Positions 35,890 to 47,645 of a DNA stretch of 64,000 nt are shown piece after piece. Every line of letters starts with the position of its first letter. The stretch's first letter is position 1. Origin of the DNA: Favolaschia claudopus (taxonomy: Eukaryota > Basidiomycota > Agaricomycetes > Agaricales > Mycenaceae); the NCBI GenBank assembly GCA_037176885.1, contig JAWWNJ010000107.1, positions 496,001 through 560,000 of the forward strand. Direction: 5' to 3'. Under the pieces are notes generated by a model. The model was given only the letters and a program-made list of their open reading frames with translations, did no database searches and had not been told where the DNA came from. Both the position numbers and the translations under genes were made by a program.

Positions 35890-36001
35890 TGCCCAAAAGG
35901 GGTGTGATAGGGGTACAATGCATTATGGTACATATTTGTAAGGTTGGCAAGGTGTACCCATATTGCATTGTACCCCCTTATTAGACTAGGGTATATTGCA
36001 T
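35890..36001. repeat. ~112-bp inverted repeat, right copy
   Basis: The reverse complement matches 26439-26550, including TGCCCAAAAGGGGTGTGAT at the left end. It contains internal sub-repeats of ATTGCAT/ATGCAAT. Possibly the other end of the KDZ-type element, with the intervening 7 kb of other insertions between them. Confidence 0.6.
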
Positions 36002-37140
36002 TAAAGGTACAGTTACACCTCTCTAACGATGCCTCGGCGGAGGATTCCCAGCGACGAACGTGTGTTCGTCCCTTTTTTATTGAGTCTCCGCGCTGACGAC
36101 ACTTTGTTAGCCGTCTTCTGACCTCCTCCGTCCGCCACCCCGTATCCCCTACCGAATCCATCCACCCCGTCCTGTGCTGCGGCCGCCCTAGGCACCTTCA
36201 CCGTCGATGCCAACATCGTCAAGTCCACACGCACCGATTCGCCTGATTTGCGCCAGAATCAAACATATAAAGTCAGTATTCTTCGTTTTTCTCGCCGGAC
36301 AAACAAAAATTACGCACCAACCCAGCAGATCAACCCGCCACGCCAAAGTCGTCGTCTTGGGGCTGTGCACGCGCGCCGACTCGCTCCGTGTGCCGCGCTA
36401 GGGTCCAAATCAAAGCTCCGCTTTCCCGCCTTCCCGCCTTTCAGCACCGCCATGCGCACGTCAACTCGCCGTATGTCAGAATTGACGCGCCAACACTCGT
36501 GTCTTCCCGACGCACACTCCGCGCGCACTCGACGCTTCGCTTGCGCCCGCATCCCTCTGCATTCAAAAACCTCGCCCGGTGAGTATACTGGCGTCTGCTC
36601 GAGCCGGACAGCGGAACACGGAACTGCACGTACGACGGGAACGTGCAACGGGAACGTGCGTGGCGCACGCTTGATCCCAGATCTGCACTGCTCCACACGC
36701 CTGGTGGCGGCGGATAGTTTTTTTATTTACTTCGTTTTTGTTTCTCTTTTCTGGTCTCGCGTCTGTGCCCTGTACTGGGGGGTCCCCCATTCACAACAAT
36801 GATGTGTTTGGCGGTAGACATTGCGAGTCTCGCATGTGGTGGCCTACACACATATCTCTGTGAGGACATGTCTTCAAGACATTGTCTTCTCGATATCGGC
36901 CGCACACAAACTGGTGCACGCTTTTGGATGCAGAGGAAATCGAGGACGGTTTCCTCCGTAGGCACTAGCAAGCACGTTTTTGGCCGTACAAAAAAGCCTG
37001 CAGGCTTTCCGCTGTTGAGGAAATCATGGACGGTTTCCTGTGCAGGGATGAGTTTACGCATTCTTGCCTGCTCTAGTTTCATAAGTCCTGGGTAGGGTCC
37101 ACCCCTTAGGCGGGTATATCTAGGTAGCCTGAAGTGCACA
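36002..37140. other. Remnants related to 26.2 kb, then two short hairpin repeats
   Basis: 36040-36117 has the same exon-intron-exon arrangement as 26255-26320 (GCGACGAACGTG, intron with CCGCGCTGAC, TTTGTTAG). 36931-36953 and 37017-37042 are two copies of an AGGAAATC-GGACGGTTTCCT hairpin. A 225-codon minus-strand frame spans 36723-37400 with a twice-repeated ETVxDFL peptide that comes from these hairpins; I do not regard it as a gene. Confidence 0.35.
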
Positions 37141-37162
37141 CTAGCCCTAGCGGGGGCACTAG

Positions 37163-37270
37163 GTGTTCTGCCCCACATGAGGTGGTGTTCCCCACTGTGT
37201 GGGGAGGTCAGGGGTGCCCCACGGAAATGACGCAGGGTGTGGCTGCCCACCTGTAGGTGGGTTCCCCACC
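37163..37270. repeat. Array of GTGGG/CCCCAC hairpins, first cluster
   Basis: At least five short imperfect palindromes of the form (G)GTGGG-2/3 nt-CCCCAC(C) follow each other at 20-30 bp spacing, for example GGTGTTCTGCCCCAC, GGTGGTGTTCCCCAC and AGGTGGGTTCCCCACC. The array resumes 800 bp to the right. Confidence 0.75.
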
Positions 37271-38081
37271 GCCTGCGTAAGACCCCGGGAAGAGAAAATG
37301 GATTTTTCGCCTGTTTCTGCACCGTTTCGCATGGGTCCAGGTGCATCTTGGAGCTGTGATCTTTCTCTTTTTTTCTGTGTAAGCCCCAGGTTGATAGCAT
37401 GAGGTTGATTTTGATCGTTCACGGGCCAACCGTGTCTATTGAATGTGGGTGTTGGTGCCATTGAAAGGCAGAATATATAACACATCTCTCTCTGTATTCA
37501 ATGACTACCTATAACGACCGTTATTAATGTTATTTATTAGTATGTACATGCAGTAGCGGTAGTGCTCTTCACCGTACTGATATGGCTATAGCGTGCGTGA
37601 CACGGTGTGAGTGATACAGTCAGAGCTTTCATTGACCTGGGTTCAGTCTGCGGTGCTCGATACCTGTCAGGCTGCCAATGACAAGACCGGTGCCCAGCCT
37701 CATTGGCATTGTACGTCAAGCCCTACTATTTGGAGGCAAGCCGCTAAACAATTTAACAGTGACTCAACAGCTCCATTCTGCTATAGTTAGAAAAAAGATA
37801 GGGCATGTTAGTGCTGTGGAGTTCAATAATTATAATGAGTCACTTGACATAAACGCAAAACTTTTCGAAGTAAAAGAAGTGGCGGAGACCAAGCAAGGGA
37901 TGGGGATTCGAACCCATGACGTCCTGACTTAGACATTTCCACGAGAAAGCTATCATACCCATCTCCCAAGTACCCTTGTTGAGCCACATCGCAAGTTGGT
38001 CGATCATATGCTCTTATACATGTGCTTTTTTATTTTTAATGATTTACAAAATATCTCAGACTTCAAGTCACGCACGACAGC
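37271..38081. other. A/T-rich spacer between the hairpin clusters, no gene
   Basis: No supported coding frame. A GGTTCGAATCC-type B box lies on the minus strand at 37905-37916 but I could not fold a tRNA around it. Confidence 0.4.
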
Positions 38082-38358
38082 AGGTGAGGTTCCCCACCCG
38101 AGCCGCCGTAACCAAGGAGGCTCCCCACTGTCTTAGCATTACGGTGGGCTACCCCACGGACAGGCGGTGTGGGCACCCCCACGTGGGCGTGGGCACCCCC
38201 ATCTTTCTTATTTCTAAACAGTGGGGCTCCCCACCACGTCTACTCTTGCCGTGTGGGTCCCCACCATCGTTATTTTTTGTAGTGGGCTGCCCCACCGTCC
38301 TTATTTTATGCCGTGAGGTTCCCCACCTGAATTAACATAGTGATGTGGGGTTCCCCAT
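38082..38358. repeat. Array of GTGGG/CCCCAC hairpins, second cluster
   Basis: About nine units lie in 277 bp, for example GGTGAGGTTCCCCACC (38083-38098), GTGGGCTACCCCAC (38144-38157), GTGGGGCTCCCCAC (38221-38234, perfect palindrome), GTGGGTCCCCACC (38253-38265), GTGGGCTGCCCCAC (38282-38295) and ATGTGGGGTTCCCCAT (38343-38358). Stems are conserved while spacers (T/A-rich) differ, so the hairpin rather than the whole unit is what repeats. Confidence 0.8.
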
Positions 38359-38808
38359 AACACCTTTCTGTTTTCTCATTAAGATAGTCTTATCTCAACG
38401 TCGATGGCGCGCGTTTGAACAGAACTGAGAACGTAAAGAGTAGTATTCAAAAGATTTATTCTGATTTTTCAACGACTCTAGCAATATTTGAAATGACACC
38501 TACAATATAACATAAACTAAAATCATCGTGCTCTTGTATACGCGCTCAGAAACAAACAGCACATGTAGATGCACCATTGGCGCGTCGCATCGCGTCGGCT
38601 GCATACATACACATACTGAGTCCGCTCTAGCTCACTTGACCGCGTCTTCTCCCCGCCCCGCCACTCACCACCCTGACACACAATCCGCCGCTCTTCCCTA
38701 TTCCTGCGCCTCACGCCCCGACTTCCCCGTGCACACCACGACCACACTCAACTTCTCTCCACCGCGCAGCACCACCTCAGCACGCTATGGATGTGTTTGA
38801 TGCCACTG

Positions 38809-39150
38809 TTCCGCCCTGCCATCAGCCGCTGATAAACCTGGGTATCTTTATTGGATGGAAATGACGCATTCAGATGGGTCGGTGCAGTGGAAGGCGGGGA
38901 GGTCAAATAAACCCAGGCGCAGACTGAAGGAATGGCGCCGGAAGTGCCGCCCTACCAAATTTGAGCTCAAAGCGGAGGTGTTCACGCGCCATGCTCACAA
39001 ATTAGGTGCGTTTTTCAATTTCTTCGTGTCTCGTCCCTTCAGCTTCGACAGAACGCGTAGTTCACAAGTATTTCAAGGCCAAGGATGCGTGGATTCATCC
39101 GTATCCTTGCCCATCCCGGCGCTGCCGCGTTTGATACAGGGAGAAATAGA
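38809..39150 (+). pseudogene. GIY-YIG nuclease-domain remnant (T5orf172/Mug113-like)
   Basis: The plus strand encodes GYLYWMEMT then QWKAGRSNKPRRRLKEWRRK, the N-terminal strand and the G-R-x-x-N-P-x-R-R-x-x-E-W pattern of fungal GIY-YIG proteins. A 46-bp intron (39006-39051, GTGCGT..GACAG) joins HAHKL to ERVVHKYFKAKDAWIHPYPC, which carries the family's H-K-x-E-x-x-V-H motif. The frame then stops after CPSRRCRV, where relatives continue with RHxEKF, so the copy is truncated. Such genes are multicopy in agarics. The nuclease activity of this copy is unlikely. Confidence 0.55.
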
Positions 39151-40255
39151 GGTATTCCCGGGGCTACAAGAATCACAGAGGAATTAAGGGATTTGGTTGA
39201 CTAGTAGCGGGATTTGTTTGTACTATGAATTGCAGTTGTATGTTGAAGGCGCGTTTGTACTTTGAATCACATTTGTACGTTGAACTATGAAATAAAAGAC
39301 AACAGCCTACAGAAAAAGTTGAACCCATTTGCATGGAATTTAGGTTAGTAAGCAAGTCTTCTCATGGTTGTCAGTAAGACACTAAGATGCATTTAAGAAC
39401 ATTAAGAAAGGTTACAAAACTTTGTAACGATCTGAGTAAAGTCCTGTTTCCACATGAAAAAAGTTGGGAAGAGCACAGGCACAATGCCTACTTGAGTCAG
39501 TGGCTATACGCTTTGACTTGTCATCGTCTACAACAATAACACTGGCACTCAACTATCGACTTTTAGCTATGACTTCACTCTTTTCATTTGACAACAAGAA
39601 TGACATTAAAGACAATGCATACGTTTGTGTTGCCAGCGCGCTTGTTGGCGCCGGATTGTCTGTCTTTTCTGGAACAAATATCTTTTGTGATGTGCTCCGC
39701 CAAGCGGAGTGCTGTATTTTTGATAAATGACTTACTCAAGGACGCGGTCGATGTTGTTGACAGAAGCCATTAGTGTTTAAATACATCAGGTGTAGCATAG
39801 GAGAAGCATTCGCACGAAGGAGGTACAGACCAATGCAAAGAATCATGAGACAGTTTCATAGGAGCTTGGTGTTTTCACTTTATTTGAATTTGACCAGTCT
39901 TCGAGAATAGCAGGAGCATTACGAAGTGCTAATCGTTCATTGTGGTTGGAGTCAAATCCCTCTCATTGTACCTTGAATTGTTGAACTCTATGGCCACATA
40001 TTTTCCGCTAACATTCAGCAAGAATTCTTTCAATTGAAAAGTGCTCATAATTAAGAGACTTAGCAGGCCGATTTGTGGCAAGATCATGAGTGGATTTGCG
40101 ACACAATTCAAGAGGACTTTTCAATGAACAAAGGTATATTAGTTTAGGATACAAGACTGGGAAGTCAGGGCGAGTTGACACCAGCCAATTGCTAGAAATG
40201 TCTTGTACACGCACTTCTTACAGCGGCAATTGCAACTGTAGACCTGATGCTCACT
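39151..40255. other. No gene seen
   Basis: A/T-rich intergenic DNA; short frames only, none with a recognisable motif. Confidence 0.4.
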
Positions 40256-41180
40256 TTAGGAAGGTGATACCACACCACAATTTCCCCCAGTTGATGCTGT
40301 ATTTCGCTTGATATTCTTCAGAGGAAAACTTCGACTCGATGTTGATAACCGGGACCGCAATCGGAGCAGTGAGCACATGACAGCCTTGCACATTGGGCAT
40401 TCGAAGCTGTTACTCAGCCAAGGTCTAATGCAGAGGGCACAAAACATATGGCCACATGGCGCTCTATAACGGCCTTCAAACAAACGAGATGAAAAAAAGA
40501 TAAGAGACCTACAGTACCGGGTGGGTCTTCAGATGTAAGTATATAGGACATCTGGGTTGTTGTCCTCTGTATCTGGAATTTCTCGATAAGTACGAGTTCT
40601 TCTTCCGATGATAAAGTCTTCCGGGACTGCAGTCTTAGCCTCGTGCGTTATAGACATTCATATCGTTCTTTGATTGTCATAGGGACTGGCCGAGATTGGG
40701 TTTGTGTGGTTGCGGCTGCGACTAGACGAGGGTGGTCCTCGAAGTGCTTGCAGATGAAGTGACGGGAACAGTAGACCGTGTAGGTACTACAATTGGTTGA
40801 GTGGTTGTTTCAGGAGTTCCACTGGCCGGCACGCACCTGGGCCTGATGCCACTCCAGCATTGAATTCCTCCTATGTGATTGCTAGGACCTCCTCGTCCTC
40901 ATCGTCGTGATCGATCAACACGAGCGGCGCCAATTTATCGGAGTTGCGAGGACCGTTCAGATTGAAGTCGAATCACCAGCCTGGGGGTGGCACAGAGAGC
41001 CACTTCAGGCAGATGGTTTCGTCTTGATGCTCAACTGAGATGGAGCTCTGACTTCCTTCTTGCCGCGAGGAGAACAAGACGAAGCCTTTTTCTTAGTCTA
41101 CCTCATCCAGATCAGTTTGTTAGCTTTGTCCTGACAGAACACATTCACTGGTGAGGTTTTCTTGCTTTTGGGCATTTCAG
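40256..41180 (-). pseudogene. RING-finger-like gene remnant
   Basis: The minus strand has APCGHMFCALC, RPWLSNSFECPMCKAV, i.e. the C-x-H-x2-C-x2-C...C-P-x-C half of a RING finger as in E3 ubiquitin ligases. A 47-bp intron (GTACTG..TTGAAG) at about 40470-40516 can be placed just upstream and keeps frame with SEDPPG. The first CxxC pair expected in a RING is not visible. Further upstream MPKSKKTSPVNVF could be the start but is followed by a stop (KLIWMR stop), and acidic DDEDEEV is in another frame. The gene is probably decayed. Confidence 0.4.
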
Positions 41181-41390
41181 CCAGTCACAGCAGGACAGTT
41201 AGGCTTGTGTCCAGGCGTAGAGGCACAAAAGTAGAGGGGAGAGAGAGTATGGTTTATGACAGAATGTGTCAAACATCTTCCCATGTTCTGTCGCTAGTGA
41301 GAAAGTGGTCAGTGCATACATTACCTCATTAATCACCACAATCTGTAGTCCTGTGCCCACCTTCCCTCCTGTGCTCAATGCCCGGTATTC

Positions 41391-41917
41391 TTGAAGCGGG
41401 GTTCTTCTTTCCCAGCTTCATTCTATTGTTCATCACTACTACTGCTTTACCCCCCCGAATACCTGCATGTTATTGGCCTGTGGTGCGACGTGACAAAGGA
41501 AGAACACAAAGAATGTGTCGAACGGAGGAGCAGCTCCTTCGACATGCTTCATCTCTTTCCAAGGGAGGACAAGTGGGCGAATGATCTGGAAGATCTTGCT
41601 GATGCAATACCAGACACACACGGGCGTTTAATTCACTCTGTACATCCCTACCTTATTGTCCCAACGTTAATGCAGGCATGTTAACCAAGAGGAGAGCCAC
41701 AGGTGTGGGAGGACTTACACCCCCCTATAAGGCGGCAAATCTCACCGAACCATTCTTTGTGGGCATTGAGCTGCAAGATGGTGTTGAGATCACCTTCAAG
41801 AAACGGTTAGCAATACTGAAGAACAACCTACGACATGGCACTGAAAGGGCCTCCCGTTATATGTCCTTTACAAGATCACCCAGTGTCCGTCTACGACACC
41901 TCTCATCGTGGAACTAA
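41391..41917 (+). pseudogene. Fragment of a dispersed fungal gene family (VxVYD motif)
   Basis: Natural-looking coding text (PPEYLHVIGLWCDVTKEEHK, DLEDLADAIPDTHG) is followed in other frames by EPFFVGIELQDGVEI and a PLQDHPVSVYDTSHRG segment. The last motif recurs, with changes, at ~51500 (PFPDHQIVIYDTP) and ~55803 (VPIYDARHTAIDV). These look like three decayed members of one expanded family. Function unknown. Confidence 0.3.
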
Positions 41918-41984
41918 CTGCACATATGCCTCGAGTCTATCGCGGAAGAAAACCCCACCAAAACGCCAGTCAAGGACGACTCAG

Positions 41985-42110
41985 ACAGGTCTTCCCCTTT
42001 ATCTGCCATATGTAGCATTCCCTTTGTTCATGTACCTATATATAAAGCCTAGCTTAGTGCCTTGAGTCTCCAGTTCTCACTGTTGACTTCACAATCTGTG
42101 ACCAAGTTTA
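41985..42110 (+). repeat. Copia LTR fragment, plus orientation
   Basis: CATATGTAGCATTCCCTTTG, a TATATATAAAGCC TATA region and CAGTTCTCACTGTTGACTTC match the LTR of the copia element at 43251-43453 (reverse) and the fragment at 51150-51345. Confidence 0.65.
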
Positions 42111-42391
42111 TTTATTTCTTATCCCTGCTTTCTGCAACGAATAAAATCATTTACTCGGAAAAACAAGACCTTGAATAACATTCAGTAATTGAGTAAATAA
42201 GTATTGCAACTTAGAAAGATACCCTAACTTGTGCACAGTTTCAAAAAGCTACTCCCATGTTCTCAAATAGCGCTGTAAATACGTGAAACGTCTTTGCAGA
42301 CGGTCAATGCCCTTCCCCTACCTGGCAGCCATGTCATAGAAACACGATGAGTTTGTTAAAACCCCATCGCCTGTCAAAGCCAGCACACCGC

Positions 42392-42600
42392 TGAAGATTC
42401 TGTTGGAGGGTGTTGAAGGGTGTAGACCAGATGGAAGCCGAAAAGGCAAATAGAGCACCAGATGGGAGGCGAAAAGCCATGTCAGGAGGCGAAAAGCCAT
42501 GTCACATTGTCACAAAATGCCTAAATACGTGACAATGTACGAAAGGGGAAAGCGACACGGTCTGTACCAAACCACACCAAACACCATGTTCAACAGATTC
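42392..42600. repeat. Dispersed repeat family 1, left copy
   Basis: Matches 46605-46775 in the same orientation: ACCAGATGGAAGCCGAAAAG, CACATTGTCACAAA-TGCC, GTCTGTACCAAACCAC. A GGAGGCGAAAAGCCATGTCA segment is tandemly doubled in this copy. The pair flanks the copia remnant. Confidence 0.7.
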
Positions 42601-43250
42601 AGATACAGACCTGTTATGGTGGCATGCTCTCTTCTTACTAAACGTCCTAAACTCACAGAAATACAGATTAATGAACCAAACCAAAAATATATAGAGATAA
42701 ATACAACTATCTTGAGCAGGTAAGCTTGGCTTCTCTACTCATACGAACTGAATGGTGCACAGGAAAATTGTGGGAATATGGGAAACTGCTTGCAGATGTT
42801 TTTATGCTCCCAATCACTTAACTCAAAAGCTCATAGACGCAATTGATCTTGCACAATGCTGAAAACACAACACCTCGTCGAGGGAGGCCTACGTCATGCA
42901 ATTACATGTGATATGAAGTGCAAAGTGCGCAATGGACTAATCCACTACACAACCCACACCAACATACAGATACACAACATTCCAACAATATTTACATACT
43001 CAACAAGATACACTCAAGCACTTTGTGGGGTCCAATCTGATATCCAGATGTGGTAATTCACTGAATTCAACAGGGAGACTCCAAACAGCAACAACTATAG
43101 CTACACCACCAACATCCGCAGAGCCATGGTATTTAAAAGCGGTGGCGGATACAAGACAAAAGAGGTATTTTGTTAGGGAATATAGTAGAACAGACAGCCA
43201 ATTGCTAGAGATACACGCACTTCTTACAATCTCTTTACCATGAACCTAGA

Positions 43251-43453
43251 GTTCCTTGTTGAACAGGCAAGCACAGAGGTCTGAAGTCAACAGTGAGAAC
43301 TCTAGTAGATTGCAATGTGAAGTAAATACTTGCCTGAAGTCAACAGTGAGAACTGAGGACTCAAGGCACTAGCTAGGCTGTATATATAGGTACAGGAACA
43401 AAGGGAATGCTACATATGGTAGATAAAGGGAAGACCTAATTGGGCACAAAGGA
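43251..43453 (-). repeat. 3' LTR of the copia element (~200 bp)
   Basis: It starts just after the pol stop and an AGGGGAG tract, has a TATATATA region, and contains GTTGACTTCAGGCAAGTA and TGCTTGCCTGTTCAACA. Inverted homologs are at 41985-42110 and 51150-51345. The exact ends are uncertain. Confidence 0.65.
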
Positions 43454-46400
43454 ACTCCCCTGTAATCATATCAGACCACGCAACTTTTCCACAAGAGGAC
43501 GTGCAAGGGCCTTGGTTAGGATATCTGCAAGTTGATCTCCAGTGGGAATATAGTCCACAGAGATGAACCGTTTAGCAACTGATCTCTGAGCCAATAGTAG
43601 GCCAAGTCCAAGTGCTTCATACGTCCATGGTGCTCAGGATTTTTAGCGACCTGGATTGCAGACTGGTTGTCCATGAGGAGAAGGGAAGGGCCAGACACTC
43701 CATAGCCCGGAGCAAATTGCGCACCCACTTGATCTCCTTTCCAGCTTCCAAGGCAGCAAGATATTCTGTCTCAGTAGTAGAAAGAGAGACAGTGGATTGC
43801 AACTTGCTCCTCCAGCTCACTGGTCCCCCACACATCATTACCACGTAACCTCCAGTGCTTTTGCCAGTGTCTGGACAACCGCCATGATTGGCATCAGCAT
43901 AAGTGATGGGAGGCACGGGCTGAGGTGATTTGGTATAAGTAATGCCATAATCAAGTGTCCCTTTGATGTAACGGAACACATGCTTGACAGCCTTCCAGTG
44001 GAGTTCACCAGGATTGGAATTGAACCGTGCAAGAACTCCAACAACATAGAACAAGTCAGGACGCGTTTGAGTAGCCAAATAGATGAGGCGACCAACGGCA
44101 GAGATGTAGATGCCATGGTACTTCTTGGCTTCCTCATCTGACTTGGCACCCATCTCCTTGGTCAAAACTAGACCAGGGAGCATTGGCGTCGAAACAGAAT
44201 GACAGTCCGACATGTTGAAGTCCTCAAGCATGTCCAAAGCATACTGGCGCTGAGATAGGGTAATGGCTCCAGTCTGAGGGTCACGCTCGATCTTGATACC
44301 CAACAACCACTCTGTGGGACCAAGATCTTTGAGCTTGAACTCTTTAGAGAGCTCTTCAATGACCTTGTCAATTTCAGCATCGTCTTTAGCAGCGATGGTG
44401 CTGTCATCAACATAGATAGGAATGATGACACGCGTCAAGCCTCTAGCGAAGACGAAGCAAGAGCGGTCAGACTAGAGACATGTGAAGCCCATCTTAACCA
44501 GCTTTGCACACAGGACCTTGTACCATTCACGGCCAGCTTGCCTCAGACCATAAATGGTACGATGAAGCTTAAGGAGCTGGTCATGCCGTCCCTGAGGAAA
44601 ACCTGGTGGCTGAGTCATATAGACGTCCTCCTCCAGGTGACCATTCAGGTAGGCAGATGAGAAGTCAATGGAACGAAGTTTGAGGTCGTGCTGTGCAGCC
44701 AGTGCAAGGACAATGCGGAGTGTGGCAGGTTTTACAGTAGGGGAGAAAATCTCGTTGTAGTCAACACCATATTTCTGAGTGCGACCATCTGCAACGAGTC
44801 TCGCCTTGTAACGCTCAATGGAGCCATCAGACTTGTGCTTTATAACAAAGACCCATTGGGAACGAACTGGCTTAACGCCAGGGGGTGCATCCACAACTTC
44901 CCAGGTGCAGTTCTCAAGCAGAGCATTAATCTCAGCAAGAGCTGCTTCCTTCCACAAATGAGCATCCTCACGCTTAAGCGCTTCATGATAAGAGCGCGGC
45001 TCGCCAGCATGCAGAGCAGACTCTGCTGCATGCACATGAGCAGCATTAAGTAAGCGCTTGGAGATAAGGGCTCAAAGGATCGCCTTCATGAGCAATGATA
45101 AGCGCTTTGAGAAGCAACTCATCATCACTCTTCTCATCCTCTTGAGCAGGAGCCGGCTCTGCTGGCGCAACAGGCGGATCAGCAGGAGCGGGCTCAACTG
45201 GCCCAGGAGGTTGGTTGACTTTCCACCACTCAGCAGCAGGCTTGTGTTCAGTGGTTTGACCATGGTACCGCCGACGTGCAGCAATTCCAATAGGAGAAGG
45301 AGGTGGTGATTGCTGCTGAGGAGGGTCATTGGGAGGAGGTGGAGGTGAAGGCGAACGAGAACTGTGATTGGAAGGATTTGGATTTGGATTTGGGGGATTG
45401 GGAGGTGGAGCAGGAGGCGGTGCATGATAAACACCAAAGTCATCATCCTCATCATCGTCTCCCCCATAATTGCGCAACTCTGCACAACTGGAGGAACATC
45501 AACAAATTCAGAGGATGGACTATTAGGACAGAGTTTCAGAAGAGTTGGTTTGTTCCCAGGGTAATAGCGCTCGTCAAAGACTGCGCGCTCAGAGACAACA
45601 GTTTTGCGTGTCTCTGGATTGTAGAAGAGCCATCCCTTGTGTTGTGTGGGATATCCCACAAAGACGCACTTTTGAAAGTGGATGCCGGAATTGTCCCGTT
45701 TATCTCTCTGCACATGAACATAGGCAAGACAACCCCACACCCTAAGGTGTGACACATCGGGCTTACACTTGAACCACAGCTCAAACGGAGTAGTATCTCC
45801 AGGGATATGAGCTGAGGGATGCATATTGCTAACATGGACATAAGCTGCAACTGCAAGCGCTTTAAAAGAAGGCGGCAGATTGGCTTCATGTAGCATAGCC
45901 GTAGTGTGCTCATCTATCGTGCGATTAGCACGCTCTGCTGTCCCGTTCTGCTGCGGTCTATTCCTTGTCGAATGACGGCGCACAATGCCACAAGAGGTAA
46001 GGAAATCCTCAAACTCTAGAGACATGTACTCCCCACCTTCATCCTCTTGAAACTCTTTGATTTTGCAACCAAAGTGATTCTCAGCATAAGCTTTGAACAC
46101 CTTGAATGCATTGAGCGCACCACTCTTGCGCTTCATGTGCATACACACTTTGAAGCTTGTGTGATCATCAACAAAGACAATACGATGTCTCCACCCCTCA
46201 CGGGTGAACACTTTGTACTGCTTCAGATCAGAGTGTATCAATTCAAGAGGTGCAGATGCACGATGTCCAGTGGAAGGAAATGGAGCCGCATTCAGCTTGC
46301 CACCAAGGCAGGGCTCACAGATGGGATCTGGCTTCTGATTTGAAGTAAGCTTCGCACCAGTAACCAGATTCTTGCTCAAAAGTCCCAAGCGGAAACAGAA

Positions 46401-46606
46401 TCAGAAGGCACTTCTCTCACAAATGCTTGGTTCCCCTCGTCAATGTCCGCTTCAAAGAATGTTCCACCATCCTTAACAAAACAGGTTGTGTTCTGCTCCA
46501 TGAGAATAGAGTAGCCATGAACACGAGATAGATAGGTGGTAGAGACGAGGTTATGAGATAGATTGGGAACATACAAGACATTTGTGAGAATTACTACATC
46601 TGTGTT
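43251..46606 (-). mobile_element. Ty1/copia element, 5'-truncated and frameshifted
   Basis: On the minus strand: the end of protease/GAG-pre-integrase (LYVPNLSHNLVSTTYLSR, 46590-46520), integrase (HSDLKQYK, EDEGGEYMS, RPQQNGTAERANRT), a Pro-rich spacer, reverse transcriptase (WVFVIKHKSDGSIERYKARL, FSSAYLNGHLEEDVYM, catalytic YVDDS) and RNase H (LSTTETEYLAALEAGKEIKW, DNQSAIQVAKNPEHHGR), ending RPLVEKLRGLI at 43466. Breaks: a shift near 46390, one near 45470, one near 45045, a stop at 44472-44474, and a shift near 43640. Gag and protease are missing right of 46606, where repeat family 1 begins. The 3' LTR follows at 43251-43453. Confidence 0.88.
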
Positions 46607-46775
46607 GTTGGAGGTTGTACACCAGATGGAAGCCGAAAAGGCAAATAGAGCACCAGATGGGAGGCGAAAAGCCCAGTCACATTGTCACAAAGTGCCTAAA
46701 TACGTGACATTGTACGAATAAGGAAGGTGACACCGTCTGTACCAAACCACGCCAAACACCACGTTCAACACGTGT
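46605..46775. repeat. Dispersed repeat family 1, right copy
   Basis: Direct-orientation copy of 42392-42600. It truncates the copia element at 46606. Confidence 0.7.
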
Positions 46776-47125
46776 ATACTTAAAGTGGCTTGAGCAAGAT
46801 CTCTCCTTTTCATTCAGTACACTACAACCTCCTTGGATGGGAACCCTGTGCGGAACGGCATTCATTGGAAGCCCGCATGGGTCATGGGCAATGTGTGTTT
46901 GTCAGCAAAAGATGAAGCAACGAGTCGCCTTGTAACGCTCAATGGAGCTGTCAGACTTGTGCTTTACGTTGGGAACGAACTGGCTTAACGCTAGGGGGGT
47001 GCATCAACAAGGTCCATGGGCTGGATCCAGTCTAGAAGATGCCAGGACTTGTGGTCAGATGTTTTGCCAAAAGTCAGCGGCTTCCCCCGGCATGTAGGCC
47101 ACCTCATTGCGATAGGAAAGGTGCT

Positions 47126-47304
47126 ATCTGACATAGGAATCCACCCGGCGTCGTATACTTGTAAAAAAGTATATAAGAAGCCAGTTTTGTACCTGCTCAC
47201 CAGCAGACCATGTAGACCTGTCAAGAGCAACACTGTAGTAAGTAGGATCAGATATCGATGATAGGATCAAGAAGGATCAAAGTGGTGACACTCATGAGAG
47301 TGAG
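47126..47304. repeat. Dispersed repeat family 2, first copy
   Basis: About 180 bp shared in direct orientation with 50690-50873, from CATCTGACATAGGAATCCAC to CACTCATGAGAGTGAG. It includes a TATACTT-GTAAAAAA-AAGTATA hairpin. A short inverted piece (GATCCTATCA-TGATACCTGATCC) occurs at 51080-51125. Confidence 0.75.
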
Positions 47305-47504
47305 TTCCAACTCCTTCCCTTCGGACTATAATTTCTTTTGGGTAGGTTTCTCTTTCTCGTGCCCGCGTTGTAACAACTGGCCATTTTTGCGCGTTATATC
47401 TGGCTATTTTAAGTCAAGTAAACAACTCAACTACCCGCCACGACTATAGTCTTACTCGACTATCAATAGGAAGTCAGTACCTCTGTTGGTGACACTAAGG
47501 TGAG

Positions 47505-47645
47505 CTCCGAGCTGTTGACCGTTGGATACCCCCCGGGGAGGTCTAGAGTGGAGATGAGCCAACGGGGCTCGCAGCGGGTAGGAAAGACCCAATGTAGAAG
47601 CTGACTAAGCTATGACATCCGTAATCTACACTACCAAACAACTAT
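47505..47645. repeat. Dispersed repeat family 3, first copy
   Basis: Matches 56695-56860 in direct orientation: CCCCCCGGGGAGGT, GGAGATGAGCCAAC-GGGCTC and GTAATCTACA. Type unknown. Confidence 0.7.

Noticed and set aside
36723..37400. 225-codon minus-strand frame with repeated ETVxDFL peptide
   Set aside because: The repeat comes from two AGGAAA-TTTCCT hairpins and the frame crosses the hairpin array; no splice or family support.
37881..37975. Possible tRNA gene on the minus strand (GGTTCGAATCC B box)
   Set aside because: The acceptor stem pairs at six of seven positions but no A box, D arm or anticodon stem fits. It may be a tRNA-derived fragment only.
37163..38358. CRISPR-like array
   Set aside because: Units are palindromic, irregularly spaced and in eukaryotic DNA; there are no equal-length spacers.
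42392..46775. LTR pair of the copia element (family 1 repeats)
   Set aside because: The real copia LTR follows the pol stop at 43251-43453 and has copies elsewhere. The family 1 repeat truncates the element at 46606.
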